Shown here: positions 25,518 through 35,110 of the stretch, piece by piece | Position numbering within the stretch: the stretch's first letter is position 1 | How the letters are laid out: each line of letters starts with the position of its first letter | Source of the DNA: Methanoplanus endosymbiosus | GTDB lineage: Archaea > Halobacteriota > Methanomicrobia > Methanomicrobiales > Methanomicrobiaceae | Direction: 5' to 3' | NCBI RefSeq assembly: GCF_024662215.1 | Contig: NZ_CP096115.1 | Span: forward strand, 2,356,001 to 2,420,000 | DNA: 64,000 nt | Program-made: the position numbers and the translations under genes | Notes under the pieces: generated by a model | Seen by the model: only the letters and a program-made list of their open reading frames with translations | Database searches by the model: none | Told to the model about the DNA's origin: nothing

Positions 25518-27240
25518 TTAAACTTAGACGATCATTAATATGTTTAAACCTACAATATTAAATTCAAAATACTCTCTTAAATTACCTAAATCGCAGTATT
25601 GGCCCTAAATTCTCCGTTTTTTTGCACCGAGGTCACAAGGCACGTTTTGTAAACCTATTTTGATTAACATCACTCATCCCCATTTAGGCCTCATTACATT
25701 CTTCCATTTCTCATCGAGATCAATCTGAAAAGAGTATCTTTGAATTGAAATTGTGTTGTTTCCAGTGAAAAAGTTACAAAATTATAGATAGCTACCGCTA
25801 AATCGGTCGCAGCTGCATATTCCGTTCATTGAGATGTCAGAATGTCAGCTTATAGCAATTTCATCAATCCTTAATATACGAAAATGAGTCATACTTTCTT
25901 CAAATATGATGGCAAGATAATGATTTAAGGGGAATTTGTCCCTGTATATTACTTTTGGTCCTCTCTGAATCTTTGCAAATCGCTTCCATTTTGTTAAAAC
26001 CCAAAAATTCTGAATTATGCATGCAATTAGATAATAAAAAAATCTCACCACATGATCCTTGGTGGATGTTCTTACTTTGAATTTATTATTAATGACATAT
26101 GTTGATTCAATGGCAAATCTATGCCTGTATCGCTCACTAATTGATTGTGGGGAAGTATTAATTTTGTACACAACAAAAGCACGATGAAGAGCACCTTTTT
26201 TACCCTTTTTACCTTTCATGTAAATGACACGATCAACAATTTTCACCTTACATTTTAGCTTATTCTTCGATTTGGCGTTTATAACATATTCAAATGATTT
26301 TGATTTCTTTCCCTTCAGCTGCCTTTTGAGTTCATCACTGTTCTTCTTAACAGGCACTATGTGAGGAATTTCAGATTCCTTAAGGTAACTGAAGATTTCA
26401 GCAGAGTAAAACTCACGGTCAAGCATCAGAGATTTGATCTTGAATCCATATCCATAAATTAAATCAACACAATTCTTTATTGCGGTGAGGTTAGTGGAAT
26501 CTCTAAACAAAGGAATAACCTGAAGTATAAGGTGCTTATCCATATTTACAACCGAGAATGTCAGGTATCCAACAAAATAATTTGTCGATGCCTTTCTTTT
26601 TCCACCTACAATTGGAGATTTAGGATTTTTTTTATCCTTTTTCCCATAATATGGAATTAGCGTTATATCAATTGCAAAATCATACTTCTGACCTTTCTTA
26701 AGGATTCCTTTTCCCGCTTTTAAAAGCATTTTTGGAGTATTTAGTGTCAATTCCTCCATATTAAGGCCATGAAGTTTTTTTAGACAAGTCGTATGGGACG
26801 GTAGTCCTTCCGTCATTTTTGCAAAACCGGATATTGAGTTATTAGAACATGCCGTAGCGATAGCTCCCCGAATCAACGTTAGACTATCATAGTTTCTGCC
26901 ACCTGTTAAGGTTACATTCCCCTCAACAAGAGCGCATATCGGTTCAAGGTTTCCAAGCTTATTTTCTTTATTAAGCTCTGATTTGCCTATATTTTGACAA
27001 TTATTTGCCATATGAGGGGTTTTTGAGAGTATATAAACCCCACCATAAATCAGGCGTACGTCAAAAAAATAAGGTAAATTCGGGCTAAATTCTAAAAGAA
27101 TTTGGCGATATTGGGGTAAACGCGCAGTATTACGCGCAGTAGTCCATGTGGTTTGTCATTAAAATAGAGAAGTACTTAACTTTCTCAAGTTGGGCAGAAA
27201 TACTCTGAGCAAAAAATGGGGTTTTTCAGGAAATGTTTAA
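25518..27240 (-). mobile_element. ISH3-like insertion element (outer borders uncertain, possibly nested)
   Basis: The inserted DNA separates two halves of one gene and carries a transposase on the minus strand. The outermost signal is a perfect 12-bp inverted repeat, AGTACTTTAAAC at 25512-25523 and GTTTAAAGTACT at 27235-27246, whose outer AGTACT could be the target duplication. Inside it, CGCAGTATT occurs directly repeated at 25592-25600 and 27123-27131, so a ~1.5 kb element may sit inside a ~190-bp small repeat. Long non-coding arms (283 and 229 bp) flank the transposase gene. Simple removal at AGTACT does not restore the frame. Confidence 0.65.
25845..27011 (-). CDS. ISH3-family transposase
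   Basis: A 388-residue DDE transposase. The core includes DFAIDITLIPYYG (first Asp), IKSLMLDREFYSAEIF (second Asp) and a C-terminal RYRHRFAIESTYVINNKF with the catalytic Glu, followed by TSTKDHVVRFFYYLIACI, a hallmark of ISH3-like archaeal transposases. The gene is full length without internal stops. It is oriented opposite to the interrupted operon. The start is ATG 27011; TATATAAACC about 30 nt upstream is a plausible TATA box. Confidence 0.85.
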   Translation of the reverse strand: MANNCQNIGKSELNKENKLGNLEPICALVEGNVTLTGGRNYDSLTLIRGAIATACSNNSISGFAKMTEGLPSHTTCLKKLHGLNMEELTLNTPKMLLKAGKGILKKGQKYDFAIDITLIPYYGKKDKKNPKSPIVGGKRKASTNYFVGYLTFSVVNMDKHLILQVIPLFRDSTNLTAIKNCVDLIYGYGFKIKSLMLDREFYSAEIFSYLKESEIPHIVPVKKNSDELKRQLKGKKSKSFEYVINAKSKNKLKCKVKIVDRVIYMKGKKGKKGALHRAFVVYKINTSPQSISERYRHRFAIESTYVINNKFKVRTSTKDHVVRFFYYLIACIIQNFWVLTKWKRFAKIQRGPKVIYRDKFPLNHYLAIIFEESMTHFRILRIDEIAIS

Positions 27241-27246
27241 AGTACT

Positions 27247-27639
27247 GGAGATGGTGATTCTGTTTCTCCGGATATGTCTGATGAAGAAGAGGACATATTT
27301 GCCGCACCCCCAAAAGAGTGGGAGCAGGGCAGTTTTGGGCTGATGTCACAGGATTCGGAGGATGAGGAGTCCTTCACTGCTTCATTTGAAAGCGGTGGTG
27401 ATGATGGTGATCTCTTTGCAATGCTCAAGTCAGATACCCAAAAGGCAGTAAATATTCAGGAGACCAGTCTTATCAGGGATATGAAAGATGTCCGGGTGTC
27501 AAGTGAGGAGCTTATCGAAGGACTTGAGTCATTGATGTTTTCCCTGGGAGGAGAGATCGAAAAGACAAATAGAGCAGGGAATAAAGAGAATAAAGAAGAG
27601 TTGTCTGCGGTGCTAAACCAGGGGTCAGAAGAAGAATGA
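27247..27639 (+). pseudogene. Acidic protein between flaJ and cheF, C-terminal fragment (split by IS)
   Basis: The frame is open from 27241 and continues the composition of the fragment upstream of the element: GDGDSVSPDMSDEEEDIF, then PKEWEQGSFGLM, and a helical end with LIRDMKDVRVSSEELIEGLE. An internal ATG at 27274 could allow a truncated product. Its stop overlaps the cheF start (ATGA), so translation of this remnant may still feed cheF. Confidence 0.65.
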
Positions 27640-28430
27640 AACAGGTGCCTGTAAAAATTGAATATGGGAATGGCTGGCATGCAATAAAGATCGGAATCTC
27701 CGAAAATGCTATCTCTTTTCCTGAACCGATAGGTAAAGAGATAAAGATCAAGGAAATAGATGATGTTGAAGAAAAAAGGAATATACTTATATTAAACACA
27801 AAGTCAGGAAATTCCTATAAAATTGCATCTATTCCAAAAGTTCTTCATATCCTGAAAAGAACTGTGATTATGGGCTGTACAGCGTACAGGCTTGTTGCAT
27901 ATTTTATGTCTCCGGCCGTAAGAGGCGGAGTTATGATAAGTTCTGCCAAATGGGATAAAGGTGCTATTGCAGTACTTAAGACATCTATCTGGTTTGTGGG
28001 TCGCGATAAGCAGCTCTCTATTCCTCTTGATGAAGTGTCAGGCATTGAAATTACAAAGAGGGAGGTTCAGGGAAAAGAGAGTGATGTTATACACATTGAC
28101 CATATTGAGAACGGTGAGGTTGTAACCAGTTTTATTTTATGCCCTCTTACGACCCTGGAAATATTATATAATTATCTGAAGGATACAACCAAGGATCTCG
28201 ATGTTTCAGCAGGTGAACTGGACTCTGTCTCAGGCCAGGTGGCTATGCTTGTGTATAGTGGAATGGATTCACATGCAATAGAGAAGATGGTGAATATCAG
28301 CCACAAACAGCTTGAATCGGTCTATGATAAACTGATCGAGAAGCAGATTGTTGATGTTGTACTTACAAGACGTGAGGTGAAACTGACTACCAAGGGAGTC
28401 AGGTTTGTGAATGAATCTGTTAAAACCTGA
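27636..28430 (+). CDS. cheF: Archaeal taxis adaptor CheF
   Basis: A 264-residue cytosolic protein of the DUF439/CheF family. The N-terminal two thirds are beta-rich (VKIEYGNGWHAIKIGISENA, IWFVGRDKQLSIPLDEVSG). The C-terminal third is a winged-helix-like part (GMDSHAIEKMVNISHKQLE, TRREVKLTTKGVRFV). In halophilic archaea CheF binds CheY, CheD and the FlaCE ring and is required for switching. The start overlaps the preceding gene by 4 nt, and a 222-bp gap separates it from cheY. Expression may be reduced by the upstream insertion element. Confidence 0.88.
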   Translation: MKQVPVKIEYGNGWHAIKIGISENAISFPEPIGKEIKIKEIDDVEEKRNILILNTKSGNSYKIASIPKVLHILKRTVIMGCTAYRLVAYFMSPAVRGGVMISSAKWDKGAIAVLKTSIWFVGRDKQLSIPLDEVSGIEITKREVQGKESDVIHIDHIENGEVVTSFILCPLTTLEILYNYLKDTTKDLDVSAGELDSVSGQVAMLVYSGMDSHAIEKMVNISHKQLESVYDKLIEKQIVDVVLTRREVKLTTKGVRFVNESVKT

Positions 28431-28652
28431 TTTTTTCTCTTTTAAAAAATCCGGATATTAACTGTCACCCCGGTTATTTTAAATATATTGTTTCTGTAGT
28501 GTTATATGCAATTGTTTATCTGTATCGCTGCCGAGAAATAATCTTTCCTTATTTTGTATTTTATTTCTTATATCTTCACCTTTGTACTGGCTGTTTTTCA
28601 TGACATTCGATACTCTTAATACCGATTGTAAGAGAATATTAAACGATTAACA

Positions 28653-29015
28653 ATGGGAAGAATTCTTGTCGTGGACGATACGATGTTTATGAGAACATTA
28701 TTAAAAAATATTCTTTTTTCAGGATCTCATGATATTGTAGGTGAGGCAGAAAACGGTGAGGAGGCCGTTGCTAAGTATAAGTCGCTGAAACCGGATCTTG
28801 TCACTATGGATGTCGTTATGCCCAAGATGAATGGAATTGAGGCTTTAAAGGCAATAATGGCAGAAGATCCAGGTGCCCGTGTCGTTATGTGCACTGCTGT
28901 CGGCCAGGAGCAGATGGTAAAGCTCGCCATAAAAACCGGTGCCAAGGGTTATATTGTAAAACCATTCCAGGCTCCAAAAGTTCTTGAAGAAGTAAATAAT
29001 GTGCTAAGTTCCTGA
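28653..29015 (+). CDS. cheY: Chemotaxis response regulator CheY
   Basis: A 120-residue single receiver domain. The acidic pocket is D8/D9, the phosphorylated Asp is D53 in TMDVVMP, the switch Thr is T81 in MCTAVGQ and the conserved Lys is K103 in VKPF. Phospho-CheY carries the signal from CheA to the archaellum motor through CheF. It is preceded by a 222-bp spacer that probably holds a che promoter; no clear TATA box could be fixed. cheB follows after 4 nt. Confidence 0.95.
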   Translation: MGRILVVDDTMFMRTLLKNILFSGSHDIVGEAENGEEAVAKYKSLKPDLVTMDVVMPKMNGIEALKAIMAEDPGARVVMCTAVGQEQMVKLAIKTGAKGYIVKPFQAPKVLEEVNNVLSS

Positions 29016-29019
29016 TTAT

Positions 29020-30042
29020 ATGATTAGAGTCCTTGTAATTGATGATTCCGTATTCATGCGTACAGTCTTATTAGACCTTTTAAAGCATGATTCCTCTATA
29101 GAGGTTGTAGGCACAGCAGAGGACGGGAAGGAGGCCCTCAAAAAGATTGAGGATCTGTCTCCTGATGTCATTACCCTTGATATTCAGATGCCGGTTATGA
29201 ACGGTATAGAGGTTCTGGAAGAGCTTTCCTCTTATGAAAACCCGCCCAAAATACTGATGCTCAGTACCCTTACGTCAAGGGATGCAGAGCTGACAAAAAA
29301 AGGGCTTGATCTGGGAGCCGATGACTTCATGCTAAAGCCAAAGAATCTTGGAAAGGTCAGGGGCATTGAGCAGGAATTAATTACTAAAATAAAACATCTG
29401 ATAACAATTCCTCCGGTCAGAAACAAACCTGTATCAAGGGGAATTCCGGCTGACAATATAGTACTTATCGGATCATCAGCGGGTGGCCCTCCAATGCTGG
29501 ATTCCCTTGTCTCCTCATTAAAAGGTGACCTTAATGCGGCGGTTGTGATTACCCAGCATATGCCCGGAGGCTTTACAGCATCACTTGCAGAGAGGCTCAA
29601 CAGGATCTCACAGCTCAATGTCAAGGAATCTGAGAATGGGGACATCCTGCATATCGGGAAGGTATATGTCTCAAAGGGTGGCTACCATACAATAATTTCT
29701 GCAAATCCGGATCACAGCGGCAGGATGAGTGGAAAGATTACACATTCAAAATCCCCTCCTGTACATGCGGTCCGGCCGGCTGTTGACAAAACCTTTGCCT
29801 CTGCGGCAAAGGTCTTTGGCTCAAGGACAGTCTCTGTTATACTCAGTGGTATGGGAAGTGACGGCGGAGAGGGCATGTCAGTCTTAAAAGAGAGCGGCGG
29901 CAGAACTGTTGTTGTAAAAGAGGAAGACTGCCTTGTTTACGGTATGGCAAGATCTGCACTTGAGAGGGACTGCGTTGACAGGGTTCTGCCTCTAAAATCA
30001 ATACCACGCGAAATAATGAAATCAGTTGCCGCTCTGGAGTAA
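29020..30042 (+). CDS. cheB: Chemotaxis protein-glutamate methylesterase CheB
   Basis: A 340-residue protein. The receiver domain is residues 1-~120, with the phosphorylated Asp at D54 in LDIQMP. A linker leads to the methylesterase domain (about 145-340). The catalytic triad is the Ser in GSSAGGPP (about residue 152-153), the His in VVITQHMPGGFT (about 178) and the Asp in GMGSDGGEGM (about 282). It removes methyl groups from, and deamidates, chemoreceptors during adaptation. It lies between cheY and cheA in the usual archaeal order. Confidence 0.95.
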   Translation: MIRVLVIDDSVFMRTVLLDLLKHDSSIEVVGTAEDGKEALKKIEDLSPDVITLDIQMPVMNGIEVLEELSSYENPPKILMLSTLTSRDAELTKKGLDLGADDFMLKPKNLGKVRGIEQELITKIKHLITIPPVRNKPVSRGIPADNIVLIGSSAGGPPMLDSLVSSLKGDLNAAVVITQHMPGGFTASLAERLNRISQLNVKESENGDILHIGKVYVSKGGYHTIISANPDHSGRMSGKITHSKSPPVHAVRPAVDKTFASAAKVFGSRTVSVILSGMGSDGGEGMSVLKESGGRTVVVKEEDCLVYGMARSALERDCVDRVLPLKSIPREIMKSVAALE

Positions 30043-30047
30043 TAATT

Positions 30048-32528
30048 ATGACAGATGAAGAATCCTACAGAAAACTTTTTGTTGCAGAATCTCTTGAAAA
30101 TCATGAGACTATAGTAAATAATATTCTTATTCTGGAAGAGGGTTCTGACGATACTGCAATAGATGAAATTTTCCGTTCTGCACATACTCTTAAGGGTATG
30201 TCTGCATCAATGGGATACTCTGAAATGGAACATCTCTGCCACAAAATGGAGGATGTCTTTCACTGTATAAGGTCCGGAGCTGTTGATATCTCCCCCGAAC
30301 TCACTGATCTGCTTTTAGCATGTACTGACAGTATTGAGGAGATGATTGATGATGTTGAAAACGGCGGCGATACATCCACTTTTTCAACAGGTGATTTCAT
30401 ATCACAACTTGAGGATATCGAGAGCAGTGCTGAATCATGCAAACCGGAAGGTGTTTCAGCCGTAGGTCAGGGTTCTTTCTCTTCGGAGATTGATGCAATC
30501 CTTAACTCTGCCGGCCCCGGAGATTCTGATAAATCCGGTGATGAACCAAAAACTCCTGAACCTTCAGGAGAAAATGATTCTCCTGATGAATTTGACTCAG
30601 ATCTTAAGGCAGATTATGATGAAGATTCATCCGTATCCAACAGGTACAGAATTGTTGCACGTCTGTCAGAAGACTGCAATATGATGGATGTCCGCTCGAT
30701 GATAATCCTTCAGAATCTTGAGGATCTCGGCAGAATTATCTCAAGCAAACCAACAGCCGAAGAGCTGGATGAAGGTGTATGTAGTGACATATTTGAGATA
30801 TGCATTGAGAGTGAGGACAGCGAAGAAGCGCTTTTAAGTGCGGCCAAAGTAACCGATGTCTCTGAAGTTGAGATATTTACCTCTGATAAGAACCCCGCAG
30901 CATCAAATCCGGTGTACAGGCTTGATATAATTATATCTCCTGAATGCACAATGAAGGACATCAGGGCAATGATAATCCTTCAGAACCTGGAGAAGGCAGG
31001 GGATATTATCTCTTCAAGGCCCACATATGAGGAGATCGATGCAGGCAGTATTGAGGATTTCTTCTCAGTCATAATAATGTCCGAAAAGCCCGGAGATGAC
31101 CTGATACGGTTATCGTCCGGGCCGGATACCGCATCTGTAAAACTCTTCCGGACAGAAGGAACAGATTACTCTTTAGATAATTCCGGCTGGATTTTCGTAT
31201 CCGAATCTCTATCCAAAACTCCGGAACAATCTAAAGAAGTCGTTTCTGGTAGTGAAGCTGCATCGGGCAGTGTACCGGATGCAGGCGGACCTGCTGAAGA
31301 GCCGGTAATGACTGATGTAACAGAGGATTCAAAGCCTGAACCGGATGTTAAAGTTCCGGATAAGAAAGAGAAGAACGGCAGGAAAAAGAAGGAAGTTAAA
31401 AATATCCGTGTTGATATCAGCCGCCTTGATCAGATGATGAATCTTGTTGAGGACCTTGTAATCAACGGCGGCCGCTTAAAGCAGATCTCAAAGGAGTATC
31501 AGATAAAAGAGATGGATGAAGCCCTGAGCATGGTCGGCAGGTCAATCTCAGATCTACAGAATCTGATGATGTATATCAGGATGATTCCTCTGAATCAGAT
31601 ATTCAACCGTTTTCCGAGGGTTGTAAGGGATGTGGCTCATCATGACGGAAAAGAGGTTGAGTTCATCATGACCGGCGGAGAGACTGAACTTGACCGCAGT
31701 GTCATTGACGGCCTTGGAGATCCTCTTCTTCATCTTATCAGGAACGGTGTCAACCACGGGATCGAAACTCCGGAGGAGAGGCTGAAAGCCGGAAAACCGG
31801 CAAAGGGTACTCTTACCCTGTCTGCCTGGCGTGATCAGGGCAATGTTATAATTGAGCTTGCTGATGACGGAGGCGGAATTCCGAGGGAGAAAGTCCTTAA
31901 AAAAGCAATAGAGAGAAACCTTATCTCACCTGAGGATGCAGAAGTGCTGCCTGATGAAGAAGTTCCCGGCTTTCTCTTTCAGGCAGGTTTTTCAACTGCG
32001 GAGCAGGTTACTGACATCAGTGGACGCGGTGTCGGCCTTGATGTTGTGAAGGGCGCAATAGAATCACTTAAAGGTTCGATAAAGGTCAGTTCAAAAGAGG
32101 GCAGGGGAACTTCATTCACACTTACGCTTCCGCCTACAATGGCTATTATTGAGGTTATGATGGTCAGAATCAATAAGAAGAGATGTGCCATACCAATAAA
32201 TGCCGTTGTCGAGGTTGCGAAGATTGATCCCAGAAGAATTAACAGAATCGGCAGCACTGAGGCAGTACTTTTAAGGGATGAGGTGCTCCAGATAAGCCGC
32301 CTTAATGAGATGTTTGGTGTATGCGAAGATAGTGGTATAGTGGTTATTGTTCAGAATCATGGCACAAAGTCATGCATACCTGTTGATGTTGTTGAAGGGC
32401 AGCAGGAAGTAGTTGTTAAGCCTGTAAGCAATGTAATAGGTAACTGTCCGGGCGTTGGCGGAATTACTATCCCCGGAGATGGTGATGTGGTGCCGATTCT
32501 GGACGTGAATACAATGATAATAATGTAA
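30048..32528 (+). CDS. cheA: Chemotaxis histidine kinase CheA with two tandem P2-like domains
   Basis: An 826-residue protein. The Hpt (P1) domain has phosphorylatable H46 in SAHTLKGM. Two homologous P2-like domains follow at about residues 198-275 (YRIVARLSED... RSMIILQNLEDLG) and 289-370 (YRLDIIISPE... RAMIILQNLEKAG). After a charged linker comes the dimerisation domain (about 450-510), then the HATPase (LIRNGVNHGIE, DDGGGIPREK, GRGVGLDVV, GRGTSFTLTLP) and a C-terminal CheW-like domain. It is the kinase that phosphorylates CheY and CheB. Single P2 domains are usual, so the duplication is a notable feature. Confidence 0.95.
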   Translation: MTDEESYRKLFVAESLENHETIVNNILILEEGSDDTAIDEIFRSAHTLKGMSASMGYSEMEHLCHKMEDVFHCIRSGAVDISPELTDLLLACTDSIEEMIDDVENGGDTSTFSTGDFISQLEDIESSAESCKPEGVSAVGQGSFSSEIDAILNSAGPGDSDKSGDEPKTPEPSGENDSPDEFDSDLKADYDEDSSVSNRYRIVARLSEDCNMMDVRSMIILQNLEDLGRIISSKPTAEELDEGVCSDIFEICIESEDSEEALLSAAKVTDVSEVEIFTSDKNPAASNPVYRLDIIISPECTMKDIRAMIILQNLEKAGDIISSRPTYEEIDAGSIEDFFSVIIMSEKPGDDLIRLSSGPDTASVKLFRTEGTDYSLDNSGWIFVSESLSKTPEQSKEVVSGSEAASGSVPDAGGPAEEPVMTDVTEDSKPEPDVKVPDKKEKNGRKKKEVKNIRVDISRLDQMMNLVEDLVINGGRLKQISKEYQIKEMDEALSMVGRSISDLQNLMMYIRMIPLNQIFNRFPRVVRDVAHHDGKEVEFIMTGGETELDRSVIDGLGDPLLHLIRNGVNHGIETPEERLKAGKPAKGTLTLSAWRDQGNVIIELADDGGGIPREKVLKKAIERNLISPEDAEVLPDEEVPGFLFQAGFSTAEQVTDISGRGVGLDVVKGAIESLKGSIKVSSKEGRGTSFTLTLPPTMAIIEVMMVRINKKRCAIPINAVVEVAKIDPRRINRIGSTEAVLLRDEVLQISRLNEMFGVCEDSGIVVIVQNHGTKSCIPVDVVEGQQEVVVKPVSNVIGNCPGVGGITIPGDGDVVPILDVNTMIIM

Positions 32529-32543
32529 TTTGGAGAGATATTA

Positions 32544-33158
32544 ATGCAGTTAACAGATAAACAGCTGGATGCAATGGCGGAACTTGGAAATATTGGTGCA
32601 TCACATGCGGCGACATCACTCTCAACAATGTTGATGTCGCAGATAGATATGACAGTGCCTGAGGCAATTATGGTTGATATTGCCAATATTTCCGATTATT
32701 TCGGAGATGAGATATCCGCACTGGTTGTATTTGAGATTCAGGGCGAACTGCATCCCGGGGGATATGTGGTGCTTCACCTGCCAAGGGAGTCAGCAATACG
32801 TCTTACAAATACCATGCTTGGTTCTACCGATATGGAACGTGAACTGAATGAAATGGATGAGAGTGCCCTTCTTGAGGTGGGCAATATCATGGTTTCACAG
32901 TTCCTGGATGCAACAGCTACGCTTCTTGGAATTGTAATGCTTCCTTCCCCTCCGGCAATTGCCATTGATATGGCGCATGCAGCTTTTGCAAGCATAGTTG
33001 CACAGATTGCTGTCGATATAGATGAGATCATTCTCTTCAGAACCGAGTTGAAATCCGGGATGCATGATATTCAGAGTACAATAGTGATGCTTCCGGATAC
33101 AAATACTCTCGATACCATCCTGAAATTACTGGATGAAGTGCTAAATCCACAGTTATAA
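32544..33158 (+). CDS. cheC: CheY-P phosphatase CheC
   Basis: A 204-residue protein with both CheC active-site motifs: MAELGNIGASHAA (E, N, and P further on in MTVPEA) and LLEVGNIMVSQF (E, N, then MLPSPP). CheC dephosphorylates CheY-P and interacts with CheD, which tunes its activity. The ribosome site GGAGAG precedes ATG 32544. It is followed by cheD after 17 nt, the conserved partner arrangement. Confidence 0.93.
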   Translation: MQLTDKQLDAMAELGNIGASHAATSLSTMLMSQIDMTVPEAIMVDIANISDYFGDEISALVVFEIQGELHPGGYVVLHLPRESAIRLTNTMLGSTDMERELNEMDESALLEVGNIMVSQFLDATATLLGIVMLPSPPAIAIDMAHAAFASIVAQIAVDIDEIILFRTELKSGMHDIQSTIVMLPDTNTLDTILKLLDEVLNPQL

Positions 33159-33175
33159 ATATCCAGGTTACAGTA

Positions 33176-33667
33176 ATGACCGAACCTCGTAAACCTGAGA
33201 TGAAGGGGCAGAATGTCGGTATTGGAGAATACTATACAGGTGATTTCGTAATGACCTCAATTGGTCTTGGATCGTGTGTAGCCTTAATTCTCCACGACAG
33301 AAGATGTAAGAAGGGAGCAGTAGCTCATGTCATGCTTCCGGAGAGCAACGGAAAGATGGAGAGACCCGGAAAGTTTGCCGATACAGCAGTGCCTGTTCTT
33401 TATGATGAACTGATTTCAGGCGGCAGCAATAAAAGGGATATTGTCGCAAAGATTGCCGGTGGTTCGAGCATGTTTAAGCATTTTAAAGGTAATCTTGATA
33501 TTGGTTCAAGAAATGTTGCGGCTGTAAAATCTGCTCTCGAAAAGTATCATATTCCATTGGTTGAGGAAGATACAGGCGGTACTGTCGGGAGATCAGTAAT
33601 TTATTATCCGGAAGATAACGGTAAGGTAATTATCCGAAAGGCAGATGGAAAATGCATAGAATTCTGA
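33176..33667 (+). CDS. cheD: Chemoreceptor glutamine deamidase CheD
   Basis: A 163-residue protein. The catalytic Cys lies in IGLGSCVALIL and the His in AVAHVMLPES; KIAGGSSMF and VEEDTGGTVGRSVIYYPEDN complete the family pattern. CheD deamidates glutamines on chemoreceptors and forms a complex with CheC. The last 16 nt overlap the next gene, tying the exported propeller protein to the che operon. Confidence 0.93.
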   Translation: MTEPRKPEMKGQNVGIGEYYTGDFVMTSIGLGSCVALILHDRRCKKGAVAHVMLPESNGKMERPGKFADTAVPVLYDELISGGSNKRDIVAKIAGGSSMFKHFKGNLDIGSRNVAAVKSALEKYHIPLVEEDTGGTVGRSVIYYPEDNGKVIIRKADGKCIEF

Positions 33668-34899
33668 GTTCCCGTTCTTTATTTTACTGCATAATTATCT
33701 TAATATTATTTTTATCTGCTTCACCCGTCTCCGGTGAAGTTATTCAGTTCTGGCCCGGTTCTGATTCTGTAAGTACTGCTGACATCAGAGGTATGGCTGA
33801 AGACAGTAATCAGGTTCTTTATTTTGCAACTTCAAACGGACTTTCTGTATACGATAAGGCTGAATGGGAAATATTCCATGCAGAAAGGGTGCACGGTGGA
33901 GGAAACTCTGAGTCGGTGCCGTATGAGGATTATATCACTGATGTAGAATTTGATTCATCCGGAAATCTCTGGCTTGGATATTCTGATGCACTTCAGATAT
34001 ATGACGGATACAGCCGGCCGGTAACAATTTCCGCTCAGGATAAGTTTTTCGTCAGAAATGATGTCAATAAACTTGAATCAGCCGGAGAGGCTATTTTTGT
34101 TTCAACCGGAAGTTCGGGTCTGTACAGGTATTATGACGGTGGGTGGTTATGGTTTCAGCCGTACTCTGTGTCAGGGCCTGATGCGAACTTCATCATTGAT
34201 ATGGCGGCTGATTACAGGGATAATTCTCTGTATATTGTCTCACAGTACAGCGGAGCTTTTTTCCTTAACAATTCAACCGGAATAGCTCCCCACTTTGAAA
34301 AGACTGATGCCCGTCGTCTTCCGATGGGCTGCGAAGATGTGGTCTCAAATCCTCTGGGCGGAGTAATATTTTTTAACAGTTCTGAAGCAGTTGTGTGCTA
34401 TGGAGGCGATGATGTCTATAATTATCTGGACCTTGGTATGCTGCCCTCCGGAGTAAGTAAGATTAATGACCTCGCAGTTCTTCATGACGGCAGGATCTCT
34501 GTCGCAACCGATTATGGCCTGGTTCTCCTCTATGACGGTGTCGTCGTGGATCATGTCACAAGGTCTGACGGCATTGCTGAGAATAATATAAAGAAAACTT
34601 TCCCGGATTCCTATGGGCGGGTCTGGTTTTCAACCAAGAGGACTGTGGGGTATTACTATTCGCCGATCTATACTGAAGTGTCATCGGCAGAACTGGTTCT
34701 TAACCGTGAGACTGATGCGGCACTGGCAGTGTCAGAGGAGAGAGATGTTTTTGTCAGTTCAGATGAATCAGACTCCGGAAATATGCCAAAAGGTTCAGAT
34801 ATGACAGATCCGGATGCTGTACGTATGCCGGAAACCAGTGATGTATATTCGGATAAGGGCATTATTGATATAATTATTGGGGTGTTATGGCCTTTTTAG
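33652..34899 (+). CDS. Exported beta-propeller protein (two-component-regulator propeller repeats) at the end of the che operon
   Basis: A 415-residue protein with an N-terminal signal peptide (LFYCIIILILFLSASPVSG) and several blade-like repeats: DIRGMAEDSNQVLYFATSNG, ITDVEFDSSGNLWLGYSD, NDLAVLHDGRISVATDYGLV and NIKKTFPDSYGRVWFSTK. These match the Reg_prop type found in the sensor part of hybrid kinases. The C-terminus has an acidic tail and a short hydrophobic end (GIIDIIIGVLWPF). ATG 33652 lies inside cheD, so it is translationally coupled. No signalling domain is attached. It may be a periplasm-like binding partner of receptors; this is inference. Confidence 0.65.
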   Translation: MHRILSSRSLFYCIIILILFLSASPVSGEVIQFWPGSDSVSTADIRGMAEDSNQVLYFATSNGLSVYDKAEWEIFHAERVHGGGNSESVPYEDYITDVEFDSSGNLWLGYSDALQIYDGYSRPVTISAQDKFFVRNDVNKLESAGEAIFVSTGSSGLYRYYDGGWLWFQPYSVSGPDANFIIDMAADYRDNSLYIVSQYSGAFFLNNSTGIAPHFEKTDARRLPMGCEDVVSNPLGGVIFFNSSEAVVCYGGDDVYNYLDLGMLPSGVSKINDLAVLHDGRISVATDYGLVLLYDGVVVDHVTRSDGIAENNIKKTFPDSYGRVWFSTKRTVGYYYSPIYTEVSSAELVLNRETDAALAVSEERDVFVSSDESDSGNMPKGSDMTDPDAVRMPETSDVYSDKGIIDIIIGVLWPF

Positions 34900-35110
34900 C
34901 CGGGATTTTGATTGATTAACCTGTATTTGTAATGGTGTTTCTGCCCCATTGGGCACAGTCGTGTTTTTCGGTGATATGATGTCTGAAGCAGACAATGTCG
35001 GCTTAGATCTGATGAAAAACTAATCTATGCTTAAAAATGAGTGGCCATCATCACTTTTTCAGATAGTGCCGACCAGTGTCCACTGCTGTATCAGGGGTCT
35101 GATGGTCTTT
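34900..35110. other. Non-coding spacer after the che operon
   Basis: No gene is seen. It contains a small hairpin TGCCC-catt-GGGCA near 34943-34956 and is followed by the structured repeat and the 3' end of the group II intron. Confidence 0.4.
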
